From CAIZWU01 sp942492905 (GTDB lineage Bacteria; Verrucomicrobiota; Verrucomicrobiia; Verrucomicrobiales; V1-33): 64,000 nucleotides of DNA. A program made the position numbers and the translations under genes. The DNA is taken from NCBI GenBank assembly GCA_942492905.1, contig OW818657.1:1550001-1614000 (forward strand), in the 5' to 3' direction. A model generated the notes under the pieces. It saw nothing but the letters and a program-made list of their open reading frames with translations, ran no database searches and was not told the origin of the DNA. Shown here piece after piece: positions 35,305 to 42,613 of this stretch; the first letter of the stretch is position 1; each line of letters opens with the position of its first letter.

Positions 35305-35339
35305 GAGCGCGGGCTCCCCAACCATTCCGCGGCTCTTTT
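35305..35339 (+). terminator. Possible terminator after the ABC gene
   Basis: GAGCGCGG (35305-35312) can pair with CCGCGGCTC (35327-35335) with one bulged base, followed by TTTT. It lies ten bases beyond the stop of the ABC gene and before the convergent response-regulator gene. The loop is 14 bases, so the call is moderate. Confidence 0.5.
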
Positions 35340-35352
35340 CATAGGCCGGGTT

Positions 35353-36039
35353 TCACCCGCCGTTGCGGAAGCGGTAGCCTACGCCCCGGACCGTCTCGAT
35401 GATGATAGGGGCGGCAGGGTCCGGCTCGATTTTGCGGCGGAGCTGGGCGATGTGCTGGTCGAGGGTGCGGCTCTCGGGGAAGTAGTCGAGGCCCCAGCAG
35501 CGGTCGAGGAAGGTGTCGCGGTGGACGGGGCGGCCGGCGTTTTCCTGGAGGAGCTGGAGGATGGCGCTCTCGCGGGGGGTGAGGTCGATGGCGTGGGTGC
35601 CGCGCGAGGCGCGGAGTTCGTCCGGCCAGACGGTGAGATCGAGCAAGGTGAAGGCGGGGCGGGCCTTGCCGCTTTTAGTGAGGCGGCGGCGCAGGGCGGT
35701 CCGGACCCGGGCGAGGAGTTCGCGTTTGCCGAAGGGTTTCCGGATGAAGTCGTCGGCCCCGAGTTCGAGGCCCACTACCACATCGATCTCCTCGTTTTTG
35801 GCAGAGAGGAAGAGGATGGGAACGGTGGAATCAGCGGCCCGGATGCGGCGGCAGACTTCGAAGCCGTCGAGTTTCGGCATCATGATGTCGAGGCAAAGGA
35901 GTTCGGGCCGGTGCTGTTGCCACAGTTCGAGGGCTTCCGCGCCGTTGCTGGCGGGCACGGGCGAGAATCCGTCGTCGGTGAGGCAGGTGCAGACGGCTTC
36001 CAGCGTCAGGGGATCATCGTCGGCGACCAGGATTTTCAT
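35353..36039 (-). CDS. OmpR/PhoB-family response regulator
   Basis: A 228-residue response regulator. The receiver has the acidic pocket ADDDP, the phosphoacceptor Asp in LLCLDIMMPKLDG near residue 52, Ser/Thr in FLSAKNEE, and Lys in DDFIRKPFGKREL. The C-terminal winged helix runs LTPRESAILQLLQENAGRPVHRD and RTLDQHIAQLRRKIE to GVGYRFRNGG, typical of OmpR/PhoB transcription factors. Its ATG overlaps the stop of the histidine kinase gene by four bases (ATGA), so the two are translationally coupled. It is the last gene of a four-gene leftward operon and should control transcription on phosphorylation. Confidence 0.94.
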   Translation of the reverse strand: MKILVADDDPLTLEAVCTCLTDDGFSPVPASNGAEALELWQQHRPELLCLDIMMPKLDGFEVCRRIRAADSTVPILFLSAKNEEIDVVVGLELGADDFIRKPFGKRELLARVRTALRRRLTKSGKARPAFTLLDLTVWPDELRASRGTHAIDLTPRESAILQLLQENAGRPVHRDTFLDRCWGLDYFPESRTLDQHIAQLRRKIEPDPAAPIIIETVRGVGYRFRNGG

Positions 36040-37676
36040 GCTGGCTGGGGGTGGAGCATGGGGGGCTGCCGGGCGGGTGAATGAGTGGTTAGTCCATTGA
36101 GGGGAAGGCGGACGGTGAAGACGCATCCGGTTCCCTCCGCGGGAGGGGCCAGGGTGATGGTGCCGTGCATGCGGGTCGCCAGATCCCGGGTAATGGCGAG
36201 GCCCAGCCCAGTGCCGGTGACCCCTTCCGTGAGGCGGCTGTCGAGGCGCTCGAAGGGCAGGAAAACCCTGGCGGATTCCCCGGCAGGGATTCCGGGGCCG
36301 CGGTCGCTGATGCGGAGGACGAGCGCGTCGCCTTCGGCTACGAGGGCGGCAAGCATCCAGCCCCCGGAGGCGGCATACTTTTCGACGTTGGACACAAGAT
36401 TCGCGACGATTTGTGCGAAGGCATCGTGGTCGAGCGTGGCGCCAGGGGCGTCGTCCAGGCTGGTTTCCACGGTAATGCCGCGCCGGGCGAGGGCGGGCGA
36501 AAACTGATCCAGCACGGCGGTGAGGATTCCGGCGGGATGGCAGGGAGCGGGGTGAAGATCCAGTTTTTGGCGCTCGCTGCGGGCGAAAGTGAGAACGTTC
36601 TGCACGAGGCGGATGAGGCGTTCGTTTTCCTCCTGGGCGACCGAGATGCGGCGGGCGGTTTCCCCGGCTTCGGGTGGCAGGGAGTCGCGGGCGAGTTCCA
36701 TATAAAGGCGGAGATTTGTCAGAGGAGCGCCGAGTTCGTGGGACACCCGGTTCACAAAAGAAACGCGGGCGGTGACTTCCCGCAGGGCGCGGCGTTGGGC
36801 GGAGGAGACCAGCCAGCCCAGCAGCGCCAGGCCCACCGCTAGGGTGCCGGCGAGGATGAGGGTGGGCTGGTGCCATGCGGTGGCGGTTTCCCAGCGGTCG
36901 TAGGAGACGATCTGCCAATTGCCCAGCCGGCTGGCGAGGGGGATCACGAAATCCGGGGCGACTCCGCGATTCCCTGCGAATCCGGCGAGGAGGCGCGCCC
37001 CGGGTCCCTCCACGCGGTCGAGTCCGCCGGCGGCGCGGACCGGAGCCCACACGGCGGGCATCATGATAGTGAGGTGGCGGTCGATGGCGGTGCGGATGTC
37101 TTGACCGCGCACCACGAAGACGGCCACCTGGGCATCATCCGCCCGGTGCCACCATGCCAGCCAGGGATCGTTGGGCCGTCCGATCCAGCCTTCGGTTGCC
37201 TGAGGCAGCGGGGCTTTTTCATCCTTGCCGAAGATAGGCTCCAGGGGAATGGCCATGGCGAAGGGCGAGACGGGGCGTTTTCCACTAGCGGTGAGTTCCG
37301 GCTCCGGTGGGATGCTGGCGGGGCCGTTGAGCCGCTCGTGGACGGTCCGTGGCCCCTTCCGGGGGAGCAGGGCGAAGGCGGCGATGCCCTCCACATCCGC
37401 AGCGGCCCGCCGGGTCCCGGCGGGGGCGGGGGACTGGCCAGTCCCCAGCAGCCCCGCCAGCCGTTGGAGGTGGCCGAGGTAGACGTAATCCAGCTGCGAT
37501 AGCTCCGCCTGGAGGGTCGCGGCGCTCTCCCGGAGCAGGGCGCGGTCGGCGGGAATGCGGTGTTCCACTTCCCGCCGCGCCAGCCATATCCCGCCTGCTA
37601 GCATCACTGCGGCGGCAGCCAGCAGGAAGCTGAAGGTGAGGCCCGGGCGTGGACCGGGAATGGCGGCGGCAGTCAT
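36036..37676 (-). CDS. Membrane-bound sensor histidine kinase
   Basis: A 546-residue histidine kinase. An N-terminal membrane helix (about 14-32) and a second one near 268-290 (LILAGTLAVGLALLGWLV) bracket a periplasmic sensor of about 235 residues without a recognisable domain. The HisKA box is FVNRVSHELGAPLTNLRLY, with H as phosphoacceptor. The ATPase domain has the N box in FAQIVANLVSNVEKYA, G1 DRGPGIPAG and G2 GTGLGLAIT. It lies 24 bases after a secretin-like gene and overlaps its response-regulator gene. The stimulus is unknown; the operon context suggests a signal linked to the secretin-like proteins or the envelope. Confidence 0.93.
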   Translation of the reverse strand: MTAAAIPGPRPGLTFSFLLAAAAVMLAGGIWLARREVEHRIPADRALLRESAATLQAELSQLDYVYLGHLQRLAGLLGTGQSPAPAGTRRAAADVEGIAAFALLPRKGPRTVHERLNGPASIPPEPELTASGKRPVSPFAMAIPLEPIFGKDEKAPLPQATEGWIGRPNDPWLAWWHRADDAQVAVFVVRGQDIRTAIDRHLTIMMPAVWAPVRAAGGLDRVEGPGARLLAGFAGNRGVAPDFVIPLASRLGNWQIVSYDRWETATAWHQPTLILAGTLAVGLALLGWLVSSAQRRALREVTARVSFVNRVSHELGAPLTNLRLYMELARDSLPPEAGETARRISVAQEENERLIRLVQNVLTFARSERQKLDLHPAPCHPAGILTAVLDQFSPALARRGITVETSLDDAPGATLDHDAFAQIVANLVSNVEKYAASGGWMLAALVAEGDALVLRISDRGPGIPAGESARVFLPFERLDSRLTEGVTGTGLGLAITRDLATRMHGTITLAPPAEGTGCVFTVRLPLNGLTTHSPARQPPMLHPQPA

Positions 37677-37700
37677 GGGAGGGAATTTGTAGGAGCCAGC

Positions 37701-38744
37701 TTACTCAGGCTTCTTCACGGTGACAAACAAAAGCCACGTGCGGTCCACTTTGTTTCCGTCAGGAACTCCCGTATTCACCGGCGGGCTGAAGGTGCTGACT
37801 AGGATGGGCTGACCAACAAGGTCGGACACCTGGGCGGAGCATTTCTGGGTTTCGAATACCGGTTGGTAAACTTCCTCCAGCAGGCCCCATTTCACCGTGC
37901 CGACGCGGCGGCTGGTCTCGGGCGCGAGGTTGAGGTCCACGGTCCTGCCGTCCTCTCCGAAGGTCAATTCCACTTCGAAGGTATTCCCCGCGTTACGGTA
38001 TTCGATGGATTGCGGCGTTATGCCAGTGCGGGGCCATGGGGCGAAGGTGGCGTCGCCCGCGGGAGTCGTCGTGCTGGTGGCCGCAACCGGAAGGCTGATG
38101 TTTTGTGGACTCCGGGGGGGATCGAATTCCGTCGGATAGGGGATAGTGTCGATGCCTTCGGTTTTTGATTTTTGCCCACCGCGCACGATGGTGATGGAGT
38201 GGCGTTCCAACTTCACGGTGCCGTCCTGTTTCGCCGTTTCGGCATCCAGCCATGTATAGAGTTCAGTTTCCTTCGGATACGCCATGAGGGCCTTTCGTGC
38301 GGCAAGGGGCGGCAGGGAGAAGACCTCAAGGTGAACCTGTCCCTGCTGCACCGGGTTGATGAAAGAGGCGGACACGACGGATTCCACAAGATCCAATTGC
38401 TCCAGGGTATTCCTTACAACCAGTCTGGAGGTATTTGGACTATAAGTAACGGTGGACCCGGGCGCTGCGAAGGAGATTCCCAGCGATTTGAGCACGGTTA
38501 CGGCATCGCGTTTGACGGGAGGACCCGAGGCGAACGGATCAGGTGCCGAAGTATCTCCCTTGCTCAAAAAGTCAGCAGGAACCCGGAAGACGCGGGTTTG
38601 CAGCCCTGGGTTTTCAGGCCCCTGCGGTGCGGCCGGGAGGTCCGGGGATTCCACTATTTCCGCGCGTGGGTTTTGCGCGGGGCAGGGCAGGGAAGTCAGG
38701 ATGATGGCCGCCAGGGCCGCGTTGAAGGATAGGAATGTTTTCAT
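37701..38744 (-). CDS. Short secretin-like exported protein A
   Basis: A 347-residue exported protein with a signal peptide ending near CPAQ. Residues 75-125 (AVTVLKSLGISFAAPGSTV then SRLVVRNTLEQLDLVESVV) resemble the N-domain strand-helix unit of secretins. Residues about 140-185 (QVHLEVFSLPP, KLERHSITIVRGGQKSKTE, PYPTEFDPP) and the C-terminal strands (FEVELTFGEDGRTVDLNLAPET, QPVFETQKCSAQVSDLVGQP, TWLLFVTVKK) match the beta domain seen in verrucomicrobial secretins. It lacks the length expected for a pore-forming secretin. It is paralogous to the gene 21 bases upstream. Confidence 0.8.
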   Translation of the reverse strand: MKTFLSFNAALAAIILTSLPCPAQNPRAEIVESPDLPAAPQGPENPGLQTRVFRVPADFLSKGDTSAPDPFASGPPVKRDAVTVLKSLGISFAAPGSTVTYSPNTSRLVVRNTLEQLDLVESVVSASFINPVQQGQVHLEVFSLPPLAARKALMAYPKETELYTWLDAETAKQDGTVKLERHSITIVRGGQKSKTEGIDTIPYPTEFDPPRSPQNISLPVAATSTTTPAGDATFAPWPRTGITPQSIEYRNAGNTFEVELTFGEDGRTVDLNLAPETSRRVGTVKWGLLEEVYQPVFETQKCSAQVSDLVGQPILVSTFSPPVNTGVPDGNKVDRTWLLFVTVKKPE

Positions 38745-38765
38745 GGTGGGAAACCGGGTGAAAAG

Positions 38766-39692
38766 TTAGCGGGGGTTGGTGACGGTGATAAAAAGCAGGC
38801 GGGTGACGTTTTCCGAGTTTCCGCCTGCAGCGCCGGTGTCGACCGGCGGGCTGAACGTCCCGGCCAGGGTGGGCTGTCCGAACTTCGTCAGGATCTGGGT
38901 AGCTATCGAGCTGGTTTCAAAGAGCGGCTGGATGATTTCTCCGCTCGGACTCAAGCTCTCCTGACCGCAGAGACGGATGAATTGGGGTGCCAAATTCAGG
39001 TCCACCGTCTGCCCATCGTCAGCAATGGTCATTTCGACTTCCAGCGTCCAGCCGGTGTTTTTAAACTCCATGGATGAGGGGGTGCTGGTGGTGTAGGGCC
39101 AAGGGGAGAAGACGCTGCCCGGTGGCGATGAACCGGCAGGCCGGGGGACGGGGGCGGCAGGAGTGCCGGAGGGGCCAGGTTCGCCTTTGGCTCCGGGGGG
39201 CGCGGGCGGATTGGGGGGAGCAGGTGGGGGCGTTGGAGGGGTGACGGTGACCGTGGTAGTGCCCGGTGCCGGTTGGCCGATGCCGATCGACTGAGGGACT
39301 TGGGGCGGATCGAACTCGGTCGGGTAGGGATACTCATCCAGTTCTTCCACCTTCGAGCGCTGGCCGCCCCGGACCCGGAGGACCATGATGCGTTCGAGTT
39401 TTACTTTGGGGTTTTCCTTCTCCAGTTCTTCTCCCAACCAGGCATAAAGATCGGTCTGTTTCGGAAATTTCCGGGTGACAGCCCGGCCCTCCTCCAAGGA
39501 AAGAGTGAAGACTTCCATCCGCACCAGGCCTTCCCGGGGCAGGGCCTGCGCCGTCGGGGCGACTGACGCGACGGGTGGGGTGTTGGACTTGAGGAAGGGA
39601 TCGGTGCCGTGGTTGCTGGGCTGACCATAGGACGCCAGAGGGCTGAACAGGCTCAGTGCCGTGAGAAGGATGGGGAGCGGTCTTGGTTTCAT
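38766..39692 (-). CDS. Short secretin-like exported protein B, with collagen-like linker
   Basis: A 308-residue exported protein with a signal peptide ending near SYGQ. It aligns with the next gene along a shared block: GLVRMEVFTLSLEEG, KLERIMVLRVRGGQRSKVE, YPYPTEFDPP, LEVEMTIADDGQTVDLNLAPQ, QPLFETSSIATQILTKFGQP and LLFITVTNPR. The secretin N-domain-like segment is absent here. A Pro-rich linker in the middle contains collagen-like Gly-X-Y (GAKGEPGPSGTP). It is the first gene of the four-gene leftward operon. A soluble periplasmic or outer-membrane-associated role is likely; pore formation is doubtful at this length. Confidence 0.78.
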   Translation of the reverse strand: MKPRPLPILLTALSLFSPLASYGQPSNHGTDPFLKSNTPPVASVAPTAQALPREGLVRMEVFTLSLEEGRAVTRKFPKQTDLYAWLGEELEKENPKVKLERIMVLRVRGGQRSKVEELDEYPYPTEFDPPQVPQSIGIGQPAPGTTTVTVTPPTPPPAPPNPPAPPGAKGEPGPSGTPAAPVPRPAGSSPPGSVFSPWPYTTSTPSSMEFKNTGWTLEVEMTIADDGQTVDLNLAPQFIRLCGQESLSPSGEIIQPLFETSSIATQILTKFGQPTLAGTFSPPVDTGAAGGNSENVTRLLFITVTNPR

Positions 39693-39742
39693 GGAGGATG
39701 TTTGTTTTGAATGGATATAGCCAGCCAGAGACGACGGACACC

Positions 39743-39777
39743 GTCACACCGTGACACAAGCGGCCCGTTTTGTGTCA
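39743..39777. promoter_or_regulatory. GTCAC/GTGAC inverted-repeat cluster, candidate operator
   Basis: GTCAC-ACC-GTGAC (39743-39755) overlaps a larger dyad TGACACAA-N10-TTGTGTCA (39752-39777). It lies 51-85 bases upstream of the start of the secretin-like operon. The repeated GACAC units look like a protein-binding site, for example for the operon's own OmpR-type regulator. The role is inferred from position only. Confidence 0.4.
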
Positions 39778-40000
39778 AACGGGCGTCAGAGTTGTGTAAA
39801 AGTTCTGTCAAAACCCGTGGCCGGGAGAAGGGGGATTCCGTGAGGCAATCCGGGTTGGTCCACCGTATTTCCGACTGGGACGCCTTTCCCCGTGCCTCGC
39901 CTCAATCTGGGAGTGAAGTCAAAATCCCCAGCCAGCCGCTGCCTTGGGTGAAATCACGCAGTCTCCCTTTCCAGCTCCCGCTTTCGTTGCTGGCTTCGCT

Positions 40001-40026
40001 CATCACGCGGAGCGATGATGGCTACA
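40001..40026 (+). repeat. REP-like 26-bp repeat, copy 1
   Basis: CATCACGCGGAGCGATGATG followed by GCTACA matches the two copies at 58169-58194 (minus orientation) and 58312-58337 in 24 and 22 of 26 bases respectively. The sequence can form a small hairpin (CATCAC pairing with GTGATG in the canonical copy). It lies upstream of rpmI. Confidence 0.7.
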
Positions 40027-40125
40027 ATACCCTATCCCGTCGGGCATTACGGCCGGTTTTGTCCGATGCAAAAATCGAAATAGGGCTTGCCAGCGGGGAA
40101 ATGCCCCTTAAATTCGCCGCCCTCT

Positions 40126-40335
40126 ATGAGAAAGAAAGTAGCCCGCAGTAAAACGCGAAAGGGCGTCGCGAAACGCTTCAAGATCACTGGAACCGGCAAA
40201 ATTTTGCGCCGGAAACAGGGTCGTCGTCACCTTGCCGAATGCAAGAACCGGAAGCGTAAGCGTAACCTGCGTAAAGTGACTCTGGTAGCCGCCTGTGATG
40301 TGCATCGCATCATGGAAAACCTGCCGTTCCACTGA
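40126..40335 (+). CDS. rpmI: 50S ribosomal protein L35
   Basis: A 69-residue, strongly basic protein starting MRKKVARSKTRKGVAKRFKI with GKILRRKQGRRHLAECKNRKR, the L35 pattern that binds 23S rRNA in the large subunit. The ATG at 40126 is preferred to the upstream in-frame ATG (40087-40089?), whose extra residues are not basic or conserved. It is followed by rplT after 128 bases, the normal rpmI-rplT order; infC, which often precedes them, is not immediately upstream here. The leader lacks a Shine-Dalgarno. Confidence 0.95.
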   Translation: MRKKVARSKTRKGVAKRFKITGTGKILRRKQGRRHLAECKNRKRKRNLRKVTLVAACDVHRIMENLPFH

Positions 40336-40463
40336 ACGCACGCCCCTGATTGGCCAATTCCGGCCACCCCTTCCGCCACCTGGAGTGCCTTCCTGCATTC
40401 CTACGATTTGGGTGAGGTGAGGAAGGTTATTTAAAGCAACAGCCCGGTCACCACCAACAACCA

Positions 40464-40841
40464 ATGCCAAGAGCCACCAATTCCCCGGCGTCGCGCAAGC
40501 GCCGCAAGCGGGTCCTTAAAAAGGCGAAGGGTTTCTACGGAAACCGTTCCCGCCTCTACCGTTACGCCAAGGACGCCATTTTCAAGGCGCAAACCTGGGC
40601 CACCCGTGACCGCAAAAACCGGAAGCGCAACTTCCGTGCCCTGTGGATCACCCGCATCAGCGCCGCAGTGCGCCAGCGCGGCATGACCTACAGCCGCTTC
40701 ATGGAAGGCCTCATCGCCGCCAAAATCGAGCTGGACCGCAAGGTTCTGGCCGACATGGCCATCGAAGCCCCGGGTGCCCTCGACGAACTGGTCGCCCAGT
40801 CCAAGGCCGCCCTCGAAAACAAGGCCAAGGCTGCTGCCTGA
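40464..40841 (+). CDS. rplT: 50S ribosomal protein L20
   Basis: A 125-residue basic protein with the L20 signatures RKRVLKKAKGFYGNRSRLYR, AQTWATRDRKNRKRNFRALW and GMTYSRFMEGL, of normal length. L20 binds 23S rRNA early in large-subunit assembly and in some bacteria represses its own operon through the mRNA leader. A strong intrinsic terminator at 40877-40917 ends the transcript. No Shine-Dalgarno is visible upstream of the ATG (the leader reads CACCACCAACAACC). Confidence 0.97.
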   Translation: MPRATNSPASRKRRKRVLKKAKGFYGNRSRLYRYAKDAIFKAQTWATRDRKNRKRNFRALWITRISAAVRQRGMTYSRFMEGLIAAKIELDRKVLADMAIEAPGALDELVAQSKAALENKAKAAA

Positions 40842-40876
40842 GTCCGGGCCCCGTCCGGAACCTGAACCTTCATCCG

Positions 40877-40917
40877 AAGATGGCCGCTCCGCCGCAAGGC
40901 AGGCGGCCATCTTTTTT
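40877..40917 (+). terminator. Intrinsic terminator after rplT
   Basis: AAGATGGCCGC (40877-40887) pairs perfectly with GCGGCCATCTT (40903-40913) across a 15-base loop, and the T-run TTTTTT extends to 40917. It is a textbook rho-independent terminator 35 bases past the rplT stop, separating it from pheS. Confidence 0.92.
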
Positions 40918-41069
40918 GGTTTTTGGGAAGCTGCTGCCAAGGCTGCTCTGTTGAATCCGTCCCAATTGCCTCGGCTGTTTCCGCTACGCTCCGGCTGTGG
41001 ATCCGCCTGCTTTCCGGTCCCCTCCGTCTTTTAAGTTTCTTTCGTCCTTTCTTTCCCAGCCTCCCTTTC

Positions 41070-42086
41070 ATGGAATCCGCCCTAGCCGAACTTCTCAAAA
41101 CTGCCCTCGCCGAGATCCCCACCGCTGCCGATGAAGCGGCAGTGGAGGAACTGCGCCTCAAATACCTCGGGAAAAAAGGCAGCCTGACTGCCGTCAGCGC
41201 CGGCATGCGGGACGTGCCGCCCGACCGTAAGGCCGCTGTCGGGGCCGCCCTCAACGAGACCCGCCTGGGCATCACATCCGCTCTCGAATCCCGCAAAGCC
41301 GGACAGATCGCCGCCAAGGATGCCAAGGAAGCCGAAGGGATCGATCTCACGCTCCCGGGCCGTCCGGTCTCCCCCGGGGCCCTGCATCCGCTCACTCAGG
41401 TGCTGGACCGCGCGGTCGGCATCCTGCGCCGCATGGGTTTCGCCCTGGCCACCGGCCCGGAAGTGGAAACCGAGTGGCACTGTTTTGATGCCCTGAACAC
41501 CCCCGGCGATCACCCGGCCCGCCACGAAAGCGATACCTTTTATTTTGATAGCGGGCATCTCCTCCGCACCCACACCAGCAGCGTCCAGGTCCGCACCATG
41601 GAGACGCAAGCCCCGCCGCTGCGGATCATCGCTCCTGGCAGCGCCTTCCGCCGCGATGAAATCGACGCCACCCACCTGAGCGCCTTCACCCAGCTGGAAG
41701 GGCTCTATGTGGCGGAAAATGTCAGTCTGGCCCAGCTCAAGGGGACCTTGGAGGCCTTCTTCCGGGCGCTCTTCGGCGAGTCCACCGAAGTCCGTTTCCG
41801 CCCCCACTTTTTCCCCTTCACCGAACCCAGCTATGAAGTGGACGTGAAGCTAAGTCCCAAAGGCCAGGAACCCCGCTGGGTGGAAATTCTCGGCTGCGGC
41901 ATGGTCGATCCTGCGGTGTTCCAGGCCATCTGCGATGCCCGCGGCGACGATGTCTATCATCCGGATAAAGTCACTGGCTTCGCCTTCGGCATGGGCTTGG
42001 AACGTCTCGCCATGATCCAATGGGGCATCCCCGACATCCGCCATCTGATTGAAAACGACGTCCGCTTCCTCGGTCAATTTGTGTGA
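41070..42086 (+). CDS. pheS: Phenylalanine--tRNA ligase alpha subunit
   Basis: A 338-residue class II synthetase subunit that charges tRNA-Phe in an alpha2beta2 complex with PheT. It has an N-terminal coiled coil (EELRLKYLGKKGSLTAVSAG), GFALATGPEVETEWHCFDALN, motif 2 in LLRTHTSSVQVRTM, GSAFRRDEIDATH and motif 3 GFAFGMGLERLAMIQWGI. The ATG at 41070 gives the standard N-terminus; the longer frame to 40923 is not conserved. The leader is pyrimidine rich with no Shine-Dalgarno. Unusually, ribH is inserted between pheS and pheT. Confidence 0.96.
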   Translation: MESALAELLKTALAEIPTAADEAAVEELRLKYLGKKGSLTAVSAGMRDVPPDRKAAVGAALNETRLGITSALESRKAGQIAAKDAKEAEGIDLTLPGRPVSPGALHPLTQVLDRAVGILRRMGFALATGPEVETEWHCFDALNTPGDHPARHESDTFYFDSGHLLRTHTSSVQVRTMETQAPPLRIIAPGSAFRRDEIDATHLSAFTQLEGLYVAENVSLAQLKGTLEAFFRALFGESTEVRFRPHFFPFTEPSYEVDVKLSPKGQEPRWVEILGCGMVDPAVFQAICDARGDDVYHPDKVTGFAFGMGLERLAMIQWGIPDIRHLIENDVRFLGQFV

Positions 42087-42090
42087 GGCC

Positions 42091-42552
42091 ATGAACGAGC
42101 GCATCGCCTTCATTTCCGCCTCATGGCACGATGACATTCTGGCCGTATGCCGGAAAAGTTTTGCCGACGAGTTGAGTGCCCGGGGTTTTGATACCAGCGC
42201 CATCGAGCAGTTTACCGTGCCCGGGAGTCTCGAGATTCCGCTGATGGCCCAGCTGCTTGCTGAAACGGGGCGCTTTTCGATTGTTATCGGCGCGGGATTC
42301 ATCGTGGATGGCGGCATCTACCGCCACGACTTCGTCGCCAATGCTGTGATTAATGGCATCGTCCAGGTGGGTTTGAAAACCGGGGTGCCGGTGCTTTCCG
42401 TGGTGCTCACTCCCCATCACTTCCACGGCCACGAAGTGCATCACGAATTCTTCAGCCAGCACATGGCTTCGAAAGGGCGCGAGCTGGCAGGATCCTGCCT
42501 CCATACCCTGGCGAATCTCGAAGCCGTCGCCAAACTCCGCGACCCGGGCTGA
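42091..42552 (+). CDS. ribH: Type II (RibH2-like) lumazine synthase
   Basis: A 153-residue 6,7-dimethyl-8-ribityllumazine synthase, the penultimate step of riboflavin synthesis. The start MNERIAFISASWHDDI, the VPGSLEIPLMAQLL loop, GAGFIVDGGIYRHDFVANAV, and VPVLSVVLTPHHFHGHEVHH with the proton-relaying His match the decameric RibH2 form known from Brucella and Mesorhizobium rather than the icosahedral RibH1 type. Its ATG is four bases after the pheS stop and pheT begins 61 bases later, so it is embedded in the pheST operon. An alternative in-frame ATG within pheS (42049) is less likely. Confidence 0.9.
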   Translation: MNERIAFISASWHDDILAVCRKSFADELSARGFDTSAIEQFTVPGSLEIPLMAQLLAETGRFSIVIGAGFIVDGGIYRHDFVANAVINGIVQVGLKTGVPVLSVVLTPHHFHGHEVHHEFFSQHMASKGRELAGSCLHTLANLEAVAKLRDPG

Positions 42553-42613
42553 TTTTTCCATAACCCCCGCGCCATCCGTGGCCCGTCAGCAACCCATTTC
42601 CTAGTCCTCTCCC

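Larger units (their letters stand above)
39693..40125. other. Divergent intergenic region between secretin-like operon and rpmI
   Basis: This 433-base gap holds the start region of the leftward operon and, on the other side, the rpmI leader. It includes the GACAC half-site cluster at 39743-39777 and a REP-like 26-bp repeat at 40001-40026. A frame of 146 codons (39711-40151) crosses it but overlaps rpmI and has no homology, so I do not call it. No infC, tRNA or small RNA is recognisable. Confidence 0.5.

Noticed and set aside
35353..37050. A 565-codon frame as a longer kinase-regulator fusion
   Set aside because: The extra N-terminal part is Arg/Pro/Gly-rich and lies in another frame of the histidine kinase gene; the regulator starts at 36039 with normal MKILVADDD.
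39711..40151. A 146-codon rightward frame before rpmI
   Set aside because: It overlaps rpmI, has no homology, and its region is better explained as regulatory DNA with a REP-like repeat.
40142..40463. Possible riboswitch or L20-binding leader between rpmI and rplT
   Set aside because: The 128-base gap has no convincing conserved fold visible by eye; nothing to support beyond spacing.
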